Of a DNA stretch of 48,250 nucleotides, positions 26,421 through 36,535 are shown one piece after another. A program made the translations under genes and the position numbers. Source of the DNA: an uncultured beta proteobacterium (GTDB lineage: Bacteria; Pseudomonadota; Gammaproteobacteria; Burkholderiales; Burkholderiaceae_C); contig CAJAES010000008.1 of NCBI GenBank assembly GCA_903938815.1, positions 1 through 48,250 on the forward strand, read 5' to 3'. The notes beneath the pieces are model-generated. The model ran no database searches. It was not told the DNA's origin and was given only the letters and a program-made list of their open reading frames with translations. Numbering within the stretch: position 1 is the first letter of the stretch; each line of letters starts with the position of its first letter.

Positions 26421-26978
26421 ATGAGCGTTTCCCCTGGTTTCCTCCCCCTCCTCGTCGCCGCGCTGCTGACGTCGTGGGGCGGGCCGTCCCGGGCCGAGAA
26501 GGCCGATCGCTCCCAGCCCATCGTCGTCGAGGCTGACAAGCCCGGCACGCTGGACCTGCAGAAGCAGGTCGTGGTCTTCAACGGCAACGTGCAGATCGTC
26601 CAGGGCACGATGACCATCCGGGCCGAGCGCATCGAGGTGCGCGAGCAGGCGGGCGGCTACCGCTCGGCCGTCGCCACGGGCGTGCCCGGCAAGCCGGCCA
26701 CCTATCGCCAGAAGCGCGACGGCATCAATGAGTTCGTCGAAGGCTCGGCCGACCGCATCGAGTACGACGCACGTGCCGGCACGCTGCGTTTTGTCGGCAA
26801 CGGCGCCGTGCGCCGGCTGCGCGGCGGCGTCGTGGCCGACGAGATCACCGGCGCCGAGATCCGCTGGGACGATGCGGCCGAGACCTTCAGCGTGCAGGGC
26901 GGCGATGCCGCCGGCGGCGGGCGCGTGCGCGCCGTGCTGACCCCGCGGCCAGAAGCCGCGTCCGCGCCGGGACGGTGA
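26421..26978 (+). CDS. lptA: LPS transport periplasmic protein LptA
   Basis: A 185-residue periplasmic bridge protein that carries lipopolysaccharide from the inner to the outer membrane. A signal peptide (about 1-24) precedes an OstA/LptA beta-jellyroll domain (about 30-160: [56 protein letters not shown]). The stop overlaps the lptB start. No lptC or kdsC gene precedes it, unlike the E. coli-type cluster; dsbA is in that place. Confidence 0.93.
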   Translation: MSVSPGFLPLLVAALLTSWGGPSRAEKADRSQPIVVEADKPGTLDLQKQVVVFNGNVQIVQGTMTIRAERIEVREQAGGYRSAVATGVPGKPATYRQKRDGINEFVEGSADRIEYDARAGTLRFVGNGAVRRLRGGVVADEITGAEIRWDDAAETFSVQGGDAAGGGRVRAVLTPRPEAASAPGR

Positions 26979-27739
26979 TGGCGCCCCCGGTCGTCGCCAC
27001 CAGCCGGCTCGAGGCCGTCGGGCTGCAGAAGCGCTACGGTGCGCGCACCGTCGTCAAGGACGTGAACCTGTCGGTGGGCGCCGGCGAAGTCATCGGCCTG
27101 CTGGGCCCGAACGGCGCCGGCAAGACCACCACCTTCTACATGATCGTCGGCCTGGTGCGGGCCGATGGCGGCGTGATCCGCATCGACGGCCTGGAGGCGC
27201 AGACCCTGCCCATCCACCGCCGCGCGCGCCTGGGCCTGTCCTACCTGCCCCAGGAAGCCTCCATCTTCCGCAAGCTCACGGTGGCCGAGAACATCCGCGC
27301 CGTGCTGGAGCTCCAGCTGGGACCGGACGGCCGTGCGCTGCCCGAGGCGACGATCCGCAAGCTGCTGGAGCAGCTGCTCGAAGAGCTCTCCATCACCAAG
27401 CTGCGCGATTCGCCCGCACCGGCGCTGTCGGGCGGCGAGCGCCGGCGCGTCGAGATCGCACGTGCGCTGGCCACGCAGCCGCGCTTCATCCTGCTCGACG
27501 AGCCCTTCGCGGGTGTCGACCCCATCGCCGTCATCGAGATCCAGCGCATCATCGGCTACCTCCGGGCGCGCGGCATCGGCGTGCTGATCACCGACCACAA
27601 CGTGCGCGAGACGCTCGGCATCTGCGACCGCGCCTACATCATCAGCGAAGGCAGCGTGCTGGCCGAAGGCACGCCGGCCGAGATCGTCGACAACCCCCAG
27701 GTCCGCAAGGTCTACCTGGGTGAACATTTCCGGATGTGA
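26978..27739 (+). CDS. lptB: LPS export ABC transporter ATP-binding protein LptB
   Basis: A 253-residue cytosolic ATPase that powers LPS extraction with LptFG. Walker A is GPNGAGKTT (about 43-51), the Q-loop lies in [18 protein letters not shown], the signature is LSGGERRR, and Walker B is [12 protein letters not shown], followed by the switch His in TDHNVRE. These are the LptB-type variants of the ABC fold. Either GTG 26975 or ATG 26978 may start it; I prefer the ATG, which overlaps the lptA stop by one base. Confidence 0.96.
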   Translation: MAPPVVATSRLEAVGLQKRYGARTVVKDVNLSVGAGEVIGLLGPNGAGKTTTFYMIVGLVRADGGVIRIDGLEAQTLPIHRRARLGLSYLPQEASIFRKLTVAENIRAVLELQLGPDGRALPEATIRKLLEQLLEELSITKLRDSPAPALSGGERRRVEIARALATQPRFILLDEPFAGVDPIAVIEIQRIIGYLRARGIGVLITDHNVRETLGICDRAYIISEGSVLAEGTPAEIVDNPQVRKVYLGEHFRM

Positions 27740-27741
27740 GC

Positions 27742-27894
27742 ATGCACGCCGCAGCTCGCCCTTTCTCCGCATTGCCGGCCACCTTGCCGGCCGCATCCAC
27801 GGCAGCATCCCCGGCCGCATCCCAGGCCGCATCCCAGGCAGCCATGGGGCCTGCCGGCCCGCGCGCAGCCGCACCCACCGGGGCGGGCGCATGA
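27742..27894 (+). CDS. Possible small ORF between lptB and rpoN (50 codons)
   Basis: An ATG two bases after the lptB stop opens a 50-codon frame whose TGA overlaps the rpoN ATG (ATGA, 27891-27894). The peptide is Ala/Pro-rich, with a degenerate repeat (LPAAS-TAAS-PAAS-QAAS-QAA) encoded by about four 12-bp units at 27790-27837. It has no recognisable domain, membrane segment or good Shine-Dalgarno sequence. Tight junctions on both sides argue for translational coupling between lptB and rpoN. The low complexity and high GC, where stop codons are rare, argue for chance. Confidence 0.35.
   Translation: MHAAARPFSALPATLPAASTAASPAASQAASQAAMGPAGPRAAAPTGAGA
27790..27837 (+). repeat. Four 12-bp tandem units in the lptB-rpoN gap
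   Basis: Consecutive units GCCGCATCCACG, GCAGCATCCCCG, GCCGCATCCCAG and GCCGCATCCCAG; the last two are identical. The length keeps the reading frame of the small ORF. Such arrays can change in copy number by slippage, which would alter the lptB-rpoN spacing in steps of 12 bp. Confidence 0.8.
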
Positions 27895-29402
27895 AGCCGA
27901 GCCTGCAGGTACGCCTGTCGCAGCATCTGGCGCTGACGCCCCAGCTGCAGCAGTCGATCCGCCTGCTGCAGCTGTCCACGCTCGAGCTGCACCAGGAAGT
28001 CGAGCAGATGCTCGAGCAGAACCCCTTCCTCGACACCGAGGAAGAGGGCGGCTCGGCGTTCGACGGCCCGCCGGTGGAGCGCAGCACCGCCACCGAGACC
28101 AACGACACCGCCGAGGCCGCGGGCGGCGACGGCGAGTCGCTCGCCGAAGTGAGCGCGGCCGAATTCGGCACCACCGAGCGCGAGGACTGGGAAAACGGCA
28201 CCGAGCGCGACGACTTCGATGGCATCTCCGAAACGCCCTCCGCCAGCGGTGGGCAGGGCGAGGACGACGACTACGAATCCAGCGAGCGCCGCAACACCGC
28301 CGGCAGCCTGACCGACCACCTGCGCCGGCAGGCGCTGGGCATGCGGCTGTCGGGCGAGGACGCCGCCGCGCTCGAAGTGCTCATCGAATCCCTGGACGGC
28401 GACGGCTACCTGGCCGACCCGCTGGAGGAGATCGCCGAGCGTCTGGCCGAGATGCTGGGCATCGAAGGCCTGGAAGCCAACGAGGAACTGCTGGGCCGGC
28501 TGCAGTGCGCGCTCAAGTGGCTGCAGAGCCTGGAACCCACGGGCGTGGGTGCACGCAGCCTGGGTGAGTGCATCGTGCTGCAGCTGCGGCTGCTGCCCCG
28601 CAGCCCGGCGCGTGGTGTGGCCATCGCCATCGCCGACCAGCATCTCGAGCTGCTCGCGCGGCGCGACATCCGCAAGCTCGTGGCTGCCACCGGCGCCGAC
28701 GAGGACCTGATCCGCGACGCGCAGACGCTCATCCGCAGCTGCGAGCCCAAGCCGGGGCGCCCGTTCTCCGAGGCCGAATCCAACATCATCGTGCCCGACG
28801 TCATCGTCGTGCGCGCGGGCCGCGGCCTGAAGGTCAGCCTGAACCCCGACGTGATGCCCAAGCTGCGCATCAACGACCTCTACGCGCAGGCCATGCGCGG
28901 CCAGCGCAACGGCGCCGGCGGCGGGCTCTCGGGCCGGCTGCAGGAAGCCCGCTGGTTCATGAAGAACATCCAGCAGCGCTTCGACACCATCCTGCGCGTG
29001 AGCCGGGCCATCGTCGAGCGGCAGAAGAACTTCTTCAGCCACGGCGCGATCGCGATGAAGCCGCTGGTGCTGCGCGAGATCGCCGACGAGCTGGGCCTGC
29101 ACGAGAGCACCATCTCGCGCGTGACCACGGCCAAGTACATGTCCACGCCGCACGGCACCTTCGAGCTGAAGTACTTCTTCGGCAGTTCGCTCAACACCGA
29201 CGCCGGCGGCAACGCCAGCAGCACGGCGGTGCGCGCGCTCATCCAGCAGCTGGTGGATGCCGAGGACCCGGGCAAGCCGCTGTCCGACAGCCAGCTCAGC
29301 CTGATGCTCGAGGAGCAGGGCATCCAGGTGGCGCGGCGCACCGTGGCCAAGTATCGCGAGGCGCTCAAGATCGCGCCGGCCTCGCTGCGAAAGACGATGT
29401 GA
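27891..29402 (+). CDS. rpoN: RNA polymerase sigma-54 factor
   Basis: A 503-residue alternative sigma factor. The Gln/Leu-rich region I (about 1-50: LSQHLALTPQLQQSIRLLQL) meets activators. An acidic region II (about 55-140) is followed by core-binding and helix-turn-helix regions (LREIADELGLHESTISRVTT near 395). The RpoN box ARRTVAKYRE lies at about 481-490 and contacts the -24 element. The length and all regions are normal. It lies downstream of lptAB, as in many proteobacteria, but the usual hpf/ptsN genes are not next; a methyltransferase gene overlaps its stop instead. Confidence 0.97.
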   Translation: MKPSLQVRLSQHLALTPQLQQSIRLLQLSTLELHQEVEQMLEQNPFLDTEEEGGSAFDGPPVERSTATETNDTAEAAGGDGESLAEVSAAEFGTTEREDWENGTERDDFDGISETPSASGGQGEDDDYESSERRNTAGSLTDHLRRQALGMRLSGEDAAALEVLIESLDGDGYLADPLEEIAERLAEMLGIEGLEANEELLGRLQCALKWLQSLEPTGVGARSLGECIVLQLRLLPRSPARGVAIAIADQHLELLARRDIRKLVAATGADEDLIRDAQTLIRSCEPKPGRPFSEAESNIIVPDVIVVRAGRGLKVSLNPDVMPKLRINDLYAQAMRGQRNGAGGGLSGRLQEARWFMKNIQQRFDTILRVSRAIVERQKNFFSHGAIAMKPLVLREIADELGLHESTISRVTTAKYMSTPHGTFELKYFFGSSLNTDAGGNASSTAVRALIQQLVDAEDPGKPLSDSQLSLMLEEQGIQVARRTVAKYREALKIAPASLRKTM

Positions 29403-30604
29403 GCGCCAAGATTCCCCTGTTCCTGCCCTGCGCCGGTGGCGCCGAGACCCTGCTGGCCGAGGAGGTTCACCGACTCGCGGGACGCACCGCCGAAATCACG
29501 CGCGGCGGCGTCTGGGTCCGGGGCGACCATCGCCTCGCGATGCTGCTGAACCTCGAGTCGCGCCTCGCGCAGCGGGTGCTGTGGCCGGTGGCCGAAGGCC
29601 GCTACCGCGACGAGCACGACCTGTACCACATGGCGCGCGACGTCGACTGGACGGTCTGGATCACGCCCGAGCAGACACTGCGCGTGGACGTGTCGGCCCA
29701 GCGCTCGCCGCTGCGCAGCCTGAACTTCGCGGCGCTGCGCATCAAGGACGCCGTCTGCGACGTGCTGCGCGACGCCACCGGCGCGCGCCCCAGCGTCGAT
29801 ACGCGGTCCCCCGATCTGCCGCTGATGCTCTACGTGGGCCCCGAGGACGCGACGCTGTATGTCGACCTCTCGGGCGAGGCGCTCTTCAAGCGTGGCTGGC
29901 GCGAGGTGCAGGGCGAGGCCCCGCTGAAGGAAACGCTCGCCGCCGCGATGCTGGCCGCCGCCGGCTGGCAGGGCCGCCCCGAAGACGGCCCCCTGCTCGA
30001 TCCCTGCTGCGGCGCCGGCACCATCGTGATCGAGGCCGCGCAGATCGCCTGCGGCATCGCGCCGGGCATCCTGCGCCACTTCGCCTTCGAGCGCATGGTG
30101 CCCTTTCGCCCGCACCTCGCGGAATGGCGCGAACTGCAGCGCGCCGCCAAGGCGCGCGTGCACCCGAGCGCGGTGCCCATCTTCGCGGGCGACGTGAGCT
30201 TTCGCATGACCGACTTCGCCACCCGCAACGCCGAGCGCGCGGGCGTGCGGGGCGCCATCGAGTTCAAGACCATGGACGCGATGCAGCGCCCGCCGCCCAC
30301 GCCCACAGGCACCATCCTGATGAACCCGCCTTACGGCGAGCGCATGGCGCCGAAGGGGCAGGGCCAGACGGCCTCGCGCGAGAGCTTCGAGGGTGGCGGC
30401 AGCGCGGGTGACTTCTTCGGCTCGCTCGCTGGCCACTGGAAGCGCCAGTACCCCGGCTGGACGGCCTGGCTGCTGAGCCCCGACATGAAGCTGCCGGGCC
30501 TGATGCGCCTGAAGGAAAGCCGGCGCGTGCCGATGTGGAACGGCCCGATCGAGTGCCGCATGTTCCGCTTCGACATGGTGGCGGGTTCGAACAAGCCCGA
30601 CTGA
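29399..30604 (+). CDS. THUMP-domain RNA methyltransferase (RlmL N-terminal half-like)
   Basis: A 401-residue SAM-dependent enzyme, with start GTG in the rpoN stop (GTGA). An N-terminal ferredoxin-like/THUMP region (about 1-165: LFLPCAGGAETLLAEEV, VDVSAQRSPLRSLNFAALRI) binds RNA. The Rossmann methyltransferase domain has motif I LLDPCCGAGTIVIEAAQI near residue 200 and the N2-guanine motif NPPYGER near 310. This corresponds to the m2G2445 half of RlmKL without the m7G half. The target, 23S rRNA G2445, is by family. Confidence 0.88.
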   Translation: MSAKIPLFLPCAGGAETLLAEEVHRLAGRTAEITRGGVWVRGDHRLAMLLNLESRLAQRVLWPVAEGRYRDEHDLYHMARDVDWTVWITPEQTLRVDVSAQRSPLRSLNFAALRIKDAVCDVLRDATGARPSVDTRSPDLPLMLYVGPEDATLYVDLSGEALFKRGWREVQGEAPLKETLAAAMLAAAGWQGRPEDGPLLDPCCGAGTIVIEAAQIACGIAPGILRHFAFERMVPFRPHLAEWRELQRAAKARVHPSAVPIFAGDVSFRMTDFATRNAERAGVRGAIEFKTMDAMQRPPPTPTGTILMNPPYGERMAPKGQGQTASRESFEGGGSAGDFFGSLAGHWKRQYPGWTAWLLSPDMKLPGLMRLKESRRVPMWNGPIECRMFRFDMVAGSNKPD

Positions 30605-30623
30605 GCAAGGCCGACGCGCGGGG

Positions 30624-32123
<1,500 letters not shown>

Positions 32124-32130
32124 GGGGCGA

Positions 32131-32532
32131 TCAGCGCTGCAGCAGCGACCCGAGCAGCCCGGACAGATCCGGCATGGCGCCACCGGCCGGCAGCTGGCCG
32201 TTCGGCGTCAGGCCGTCGATCATGCCGGGCAGCAGGGTCGCGAGGCTGTCCGACAAGGCGCCGGGCTGCATGCCGAGCTGCCCTGCCAGCGGGCCGAGCA
32301 GGCCGCCCAGCGCACCCTGCAGCTGATCGCCGGAAACCGGCAGGTTTCGCCCGGTCGAGACCCAGGAGGCCGCCGCTTCACCGAGCCCGCCCTGCTGCAG
32401 CTTCGCCATCAGGCCTTCCAGGCCGCCGGCCTGTTGCACCAGGCTCATCACCACCTTCATCAGATCGGGTTGACCCGCCCCGCCGCCGGCCGCCTGCCCG
32501 AGGGCACCGACCACCGAATCGAACAATCCCAT
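32131..32532 (-). CDS. YidB/DUF937-family protein
   Basis: A 133-residue Gly/Leu-rich protein starting MGLFDSVVGALGQ, with LVQQAGGLEGLMAKLQQGGL and LPVSGDQLQGALG blocks. These are the pattern of YidB (DUF937), whose function is unknown. It is soluble by sequence, with no signal peptide. GAGGAG precedes the ATG. It lies 25 bp after rsmE. Confidence 0.88.
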   Translation of the reverse strand: MGLFDSVVGALGQAAGGGAGQPDLMKVVMSLVQQAGGLEGLMAKLQQGGLGEAAASWVSTGRNLPVSGDQLQGALGGLLGPLAGQLGMQPGALSDSLATLLPGMIDGLTPNGQLPAGGAMPDLSGLLGSLLQR

Positions 32533-32557
32533 GCCAGGCTCCTCGTGATTGGAGCGG

Positions 32558-33307
32558 TCATTGTGGCAGCGTCAGCCACGCCAGCAGGGCCAGCGGAGCG
32601 GTGTCCGCGCGCAGCACCCGGGGGCCGAGCGAGATGGCCTGGAAGCCGTGCGACTGCGCCAGCGCCTCTTCGGCTGGCGAGAGCCCGCCCTCGGGGCCGG
32701 AGAGCGCCAGCACCGCGCCCGCAGACGGGCGCACGGGCGCCAGCGGCGCCAGGAGCCCGCTGCCCGGGCTGAGCAGCCAGCGGGCGCTGTTGCCGTCGCC
32801 GGTGCGGGCGCCGCCATCGCCGCCCAGGCCCGCGAGCCAGGGGCCGAGCGCGAGCACAGGCGCCACCACCGGCACGCGCGTGCGGCCGCTCTGCTCGCTG
32901 GCCGCCACGGCTATGCCCTGCCAATGGTCGCGCTTTCGCTGCGCGCGCTCGCCGTCCAGCCGCAGCACCGAGCGGTCCGTCATCAGGGGCTGCACCATGG
33001 CAACGCCGAGTTCGGTGGCCTTCTCGACGAGCCAGTCCATGCGGTCGTTGGCCGGCATGCCCACGGCCAGCGTGACGCCCAGCGCCGGTTCGCGGTCGAC
33101 GGCGCTGTGTGCCATCACCTGCACCGTCACCTGCCGGCGGCCCATGTGCCGGACCTCGGCGGCCCACTCGCCGCCGCGCCCGTCGAAGAGCACCAGCGCA
33201 TCGCCGGGTTGCGCGCGGCGCACCTGCACGTGGCGGGCGGGGCCGGGGGGCAGGTCGAACTCGAGGCCTGCCGCGAGCGCGGCGTCGACGTGGATCCGCA
33301 GGCTCAA
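32558..33307 (-). CDS. rsmE: 16S rRNA (uracil1498-N3)-methyltransferase
   Basis: A 249-residue SPOUT methyltransferase that modifies U1498 in the 30S decoding centre. An N-terminal PUA-like domain (about 1-70: RHVQVRRAQPGDALVLFDG) precedes the knotted SPOUT domain (WLVEKATELGVAMVQPLMT, RWLLSPGSG, ALSGPEGGLSPAE, SLGPRVLRADTA). The start is TTG at 33307, overlapping the acyl-CoA ligase stop (TTGA); no alternative ATG fits the family N-terminus SLRIHVD. Confidence 0.95.
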   Translation of the reverse strand: MSLRIHVDAALAAGLEFDLPPGPARHVQVRRAQPGDALVLFDGRGGEWAAEVRHMGRRQVTVQVMAHSAVDREPALGVTLAVGMPANDRMDWLVEKATELGVAMVQPLMTDRSVLRLDGERAQRKRDHWQGIAVAASEQSGRTRVPVVAPVLALGPWLAGLGGDGGARTGDGNSARWLLSPGSGLLAPLAPVRPSAGAVLALSGPEGGLSPAEEALAQSHGFQAISLGPRVLRADTAPLALLAWLTLPQ

Positions 33308-34977
33308 GCCGCGTCCCGCAGTTCGCGCCGCAGGATCTTGCCCACCGGGGTCTTGGGCAGCTCGGTGCGGAACTCGACCACCTTGGGCCGCTTGTATCCC
33401 GTGAGGTTGGCCTCGCAGTAGGCGCGGATGTCGGCTTCGGTGATGGCGGGGTTCCTGCGGACGATGACGACCTTCACGGCTTCACCGGCCTTGGCGTCGG
33501 GCATGCCGACCGCCGCGCATTCCAGAACGCCGTCCATCTGCGTGATGACGTCCTCGATCTCGTTCGGGTACACGTTGAATCCGCTCACCAGGATCATGTC
33601 CTTCTTGCGGTCCACGATCTTGAAGTAGCCGCGCTGGTCGACGACACCGATGTCGCCGGTGCGGAAGTATCCATCGGCCGTCATGACCTTGGCGGTTTCG
33701 TCGGGCCGCTGCCAGTAGCCCGCCATCACCTGCGGCCCGCGGATCGCGATCTCGCCGGGCGTGCCGGTCGGCACGGGCTGGCCGGCGTCGTCGAGCAGCG
33801 TGAGCTCGGTGCTGGGCAGCGGCATGCCGATGGTGCCGCTGAAGACCGTGCTGTCCACCGGGTTGCAGGTGGCCGATGGGCTGGTTTCCGACAGGCCGTA
33901 GCCCTCGACGATGGGGCAGCCTGTCTTCTCGAGCCAGAGCCTGGCGGTGGCGCTCTGAACCGCCATGCCGCCGCCGACGCTGATCTTGAGGGCGCTCCAG
34001 TCGACCTTGGCGAAATCGGGGTGGTTGGCCATGGCGTTGAAGAGCGTGTTCACCGCCGGGAAGCTGTGGAACTTGTAGGCCGACAGGTCCTTCAGCGTGG
34101 CGGCAATGTCGCGCGCGTTCGGGATCAGCAGGTTGCAGCCGCCCATGCGGATGCCGAGCAGCAGGTTCGCCGTGAAACCGAAGATGTGATACAGCGGCAG
34201 GGCGCAGACGGTGACGATCTGCTCGCCCGGCGGGATCTGGCCGAGCGCCGGCAGGTACCAGGCCTCGGACTGCAGCAGGTTGGCCACCAGGTTGCGGTGC
34301 AGAAGCACCGCGCCCTTGCTGACGCCGGTGGTGCCGCCGGTGTACTGCAGCACGGCGATGTCGTCAGGGCCGGCGTCGGGCGCGGCGTAGCGCATGCGCC
34401 CGCCTGCGGCCAATGCGTCGTTGAAGCGCACGGCGCCGGGAATGCGCCAGGCGGGCACCAGCCGCTTCACGTTGCGCACCACGTGGTTGACGATGGCGCC
34501 CTTCACGAAGCCGAGCATGTCGCCCATGGCCGCCACCACCACGGTGCGAGTGGGCACCTGCGGCAGAACCTGCTCCAGCGTGGCGGCGAAGTTCTCGAGG
34601 ATGACGATGGCCTTCGCGCCGGAGTCCTTGAGCTGATGCTCGAGTTCGCGCGGCGTGTACAGCGGGTTCACGTTCACGACCACGAACCCAGCGCGCAGGA
34701 TGGCGGCCACGGCCACCGGGTACTGGGGCACGTTGGGCATCATGATGGCGATGCGGTCGCCGCGAGCCAGGGGCTGGGCCTGCAACCAGGCCGCGAAGGC
34801 GCGGGAGAACTGGTCGAGCTGCGCGAAGCTGATGGCCTTGCCCATGAACCGGTACGCGGGCAGCGCTGCGTGCTTGCGGAAGCTCTCGTCGAACAGCGCC
34901 AGCAGCGACGGGTAGAGGTCCGTGCGGACCTCCGCCGGCACGCCCGCCGGGTAGTGCTTCAACCAGTGCTTCTGCAT
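33304..34977 (-). CDS. fadD: Long-chain fatty-acid-CoA ligase
   Basis: A 557-residue AMP-forming acyl-CoA synthetase that activates fatty acids for beta-oxidation, usually at the inner membrane face. The P-loop is YTGGTTGVSKGA (about 205), with VEGYGLSETSP, then GYFRTGDIGVVD, DRKKDMILVSGFNVYPNEIE and a catalytic Lys in PKTPVGKILRREL at the C-terminus. Length and order match FadD. Chain length preference cannot be read. It is coupled to rsmE at its 3' end. The 134-bp upstream gap (34978-35111) shows a short GTCCT-TGAATC-AGGAC inverted repeat near 35081-35096 but no clear promoter. Confidence 0.93.
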   Translation of the reverse strand: MQKHWLKHYPAGVPAEVRTDLYPSLLALFDESFRKHAALPAYRFMGKAISFAQLDQFSRAFAAWLQAQPLARGDRIAIMMPNVPQYPVAVAAILRAGFVVVNVNPLYTPRELEHQLKDSGAKAIVILENFAATLEQVLPQVPTRTVVVAAMGDMLGFVKGAIVNHVVRNVKRLVPAWRIPGAVRFNDALAAGGRMRYAAPDAGPDDIAVLQYTGGTTGVSKGAVLLHRNLVANLLQSEAWYLPALGQIPPGEQIVTVCALPLYHIFGFTANLLLGIRMGGCNLLIPNARDIAATLKDLSAYKFHSFPAVNTLFNAMANHPDFAKVDWSALKISVGGGMAVQSATARLWLEKTGCPIVEGYGLSETSPSATCNPVDSTVFSGTIGMPLPSTELTLLDDAGQPVPTGTPGEIAIRGPQVMAGYWQRPDETAKVMTADGYFRTGDIGVVDQRGYFKIVDRKKDMILVSGFNVYPNEIEDVITQMDGVLECAAVGMPDAKAGEAVKVVIVRRNPAITEADIRAYCEANLTGYKRPKVVEFRTELPKTPVGKILRRELRDAA

Positions 34978-35111
34978 GACGCCCGCTCTTGCTCTTCGAC
35001 TGTCGATTCTGACGGTCGGCTGACGCCCCCAGCATCAGGGGATTCGATAGCGGCTTCCGATTCCGCGGTGACGTCGTCCTTGAATCAGGACATGCCGGCG
35101 GGCGCCGTGTG

Positions 35112-36371
35112 TCAGTCGCTGCCCAGTTCCACCGCGTAGGCCAGGCCGAGCTGCGTGAACTTCAGCGCGTGCAGTGCCTGGTTGCCGAACGTGGCCGTGG
35201 TGTCGCGGTCGGTGTGGATCGCGCGGTTGTAGGTGGCATCGCTCGACTCGAACGGGAACGATGCCGCGAAACCGCGGCCTGTCCAGGAGGCGTGGTCGGA
35301 GCAGGCGTAGCCGCAGCGGTCGTAACCCACGCTGAGCTGCGGCAGGTAGCTGGCCGCAAGTTCGGCCACGAACTGGTTCTGCGCGGCATTCGTGAAGTCC
35401 GTGAAGATCCAGAGGTCGGTCAGATCGCCCTGGAAGGCCGTCATGTCGAGCTGCAGCACGCCCACCACCGGCTTGGCCTGGCGCTGGTACTGCTTGGCGA
35501 TCTGCTGCGAGCCGCGCAGGCCCACCTCCTCGGCGGCGTACGCGATGAACTCGATCGACCGGCGCGGGCGGTAGCTGCTGTCGGCCATCACGCGGATGAT
35601 CTCGGTCAGCGCGGCAACGCCGCTGGCGTCGTCGTCGGCCCCCGGTGCGCGGACTTCGGCGCTCGCGTTGCCGGAGATCGAATCCAGGTGCGCGCCCAGC
35701 ACCACGGTTTCTGCGGCATTGCCGTTGCCGGCGATGCGCAGCTTCACCGACTTCTGCGGCCAGCCCGCATGCGCCACCTGGGACACCCGCATCCAGCTGC
35801 GCCCTGCCGAAAGCTGCTTCCAGTGCTGGAAGAGCCAGTCCGACGCGGCGACGCCGTGGGCGGAGTTGTAGAGCCGGTTCTGGAAGTCCGACAGGGTCTG
35901 TATGGTGGACAGGATGCGGCTTTCCTGCAGCAGCGGCAGCATCGGCGTGACCTGCGCTGCGTCGTCCAGCGTGTAGCTCGGGGCGAGTGCCGGTGTCGCG
36001 GTGCCCTGCAGGCGGTGCAGGACCGCGAGTGCCTCCGCGGCGGATTCATGGCGCACGAAGCCGCCGCAGCGCCGCAGCTTCTCGTGCACCTCGTGCGACA
36101 GCAGCGGCAGCCAGTCGGCGTCGAGCTGCACCGCGTGCACACGCTCGTGGGCCTGCGTGAGCGCCGGGCTGCCGCGCTGCACCGGAACGTTCACGGCCAC
36201 GTCGCGCGTGGAGAGCACGCGCGCGCCCTCGGCCTGCGGCGCGAGCAGGCGCCAGGCGCCGTCGCCCACGGTGATCCAGGCGGTCTCGGCGGCGAGCGCG
36301 GGCAGTGCCGGCAGCGCTGAGAGTGCAAATGCGCACAGCGCGGCCTGTGCCAGCTTGCGGGTCGTGTTCAT
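35112..36371 (-). CDS. Secreted M28 aminopeptidase (leucyl aminopeptidase type)
   Basis: A 419-residue exported zinc peptidase resembling the Vibrio proteolyticus/Aeromonas aminopeptidase. A signal peptide (about 1-28, LAQAALCAFALSALPALPAL) and a propeptide-like region of about 110 residues precede the catalytic domain. All co-catalytic ligands are present: His in VVLGAHLDS, bridging Asp in GADDDASG, general-base and ligand Glu in YAAEEVGLRGS, Asp in LQLDMTA and His in RAIHTDRD. A Cys pair, CGYAC, lies near the C-terminus. GGAGGAG lies 7 nt upstream of the ATG at 36371. An 11-bp direct-repeat array lies 77 bp upstream of the start codon. Confidence 0.93.
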   Translation of the reverse strand: MNTTRKLAQAALCAFALSALPALPALAAETAWITVGDGAWRLLAPQAEGARVLSTRDVAVNVPVQRGSPALTQAHERVHAVQLDADWLPLLSHEVHEKLRRCGGFVRHESAAEALAVLHRLQGTATPALAPSYTLDDAAQVTPMLPLLQESRILSTIQTLSDFQNRLYNSAHGVAASDWLFQHWKQLSAGRSWMRVSQVAHAGWPQKSVKLRIAGNGNAAETVVLGAHLDSISGNASAEVRAPGADDDASGVAALTEIIRVMADSSYRPRRSIEFIAYAAEEVGLRGSQQIAKQYQRQAKPVVGVLQLDMTAFQGDLTDLWIFTDFTNAAQNQFVAELAASYLPQLSVGYDRCGYACSDHASWTGRGFAASFPFESSDATYNRAIHTDRDTTATFGNQALHALKFTQLGLAYAVELGSD

Positions 36372-36447
36372 GGTGCGTCTCCTCCGGTTCCGGTGCACTG
36401 TAGCTGGCCCTCCACCCTGTGTTCGTGGGGGTGCCGGAGCCTGTCGG

Positions 36448-36535
36448 TGTTCAGACGCCGTTCGATCGTCGTTCAGTGGCCGTTCAGTCAACCTTCAGTG
36501 GCCGTGATGTGACCGTCACATGGCCATTCAGTCGC
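36448..36535. repeat. Eight 11-bp imperfect direct repeats, consensus CGTTCAGTGGC
   Basis: Units start at 36448, 36459, 36470, 36481, 36492, 36503, 36514 and 36525, an exact 11-bp register (one helical turn). TTCAG is kept in units 1, 3, 4, 5 and 8, and TTCGA is in unit 2. Units 6 and 7 differ and together form the 15-bp palindrome ATGTGAC-C-GTCACAT (36507-36521). The array begins inside the last codons of the helical-repeat gene (stop at 36528) and fills most of the gap before the M28 gene. The 7+4 spacing is like direct-repeat operators of OmpR/PhoB-type regulators; this is inference. Confidence 0.8.

Noticed and set aside
36507..36521. Canonical CRP site
   Set aside because: TGTGA and TCACA halves are separated by 3 bp rather than 6, so half-sites would not be in register for CRP.
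36448..36535. CRISPR-like interpretation of the 11-bp array
   Set aside because: Units are too short, with no spacer diversity of 30+ bp and no cas genes anywhere in the window.
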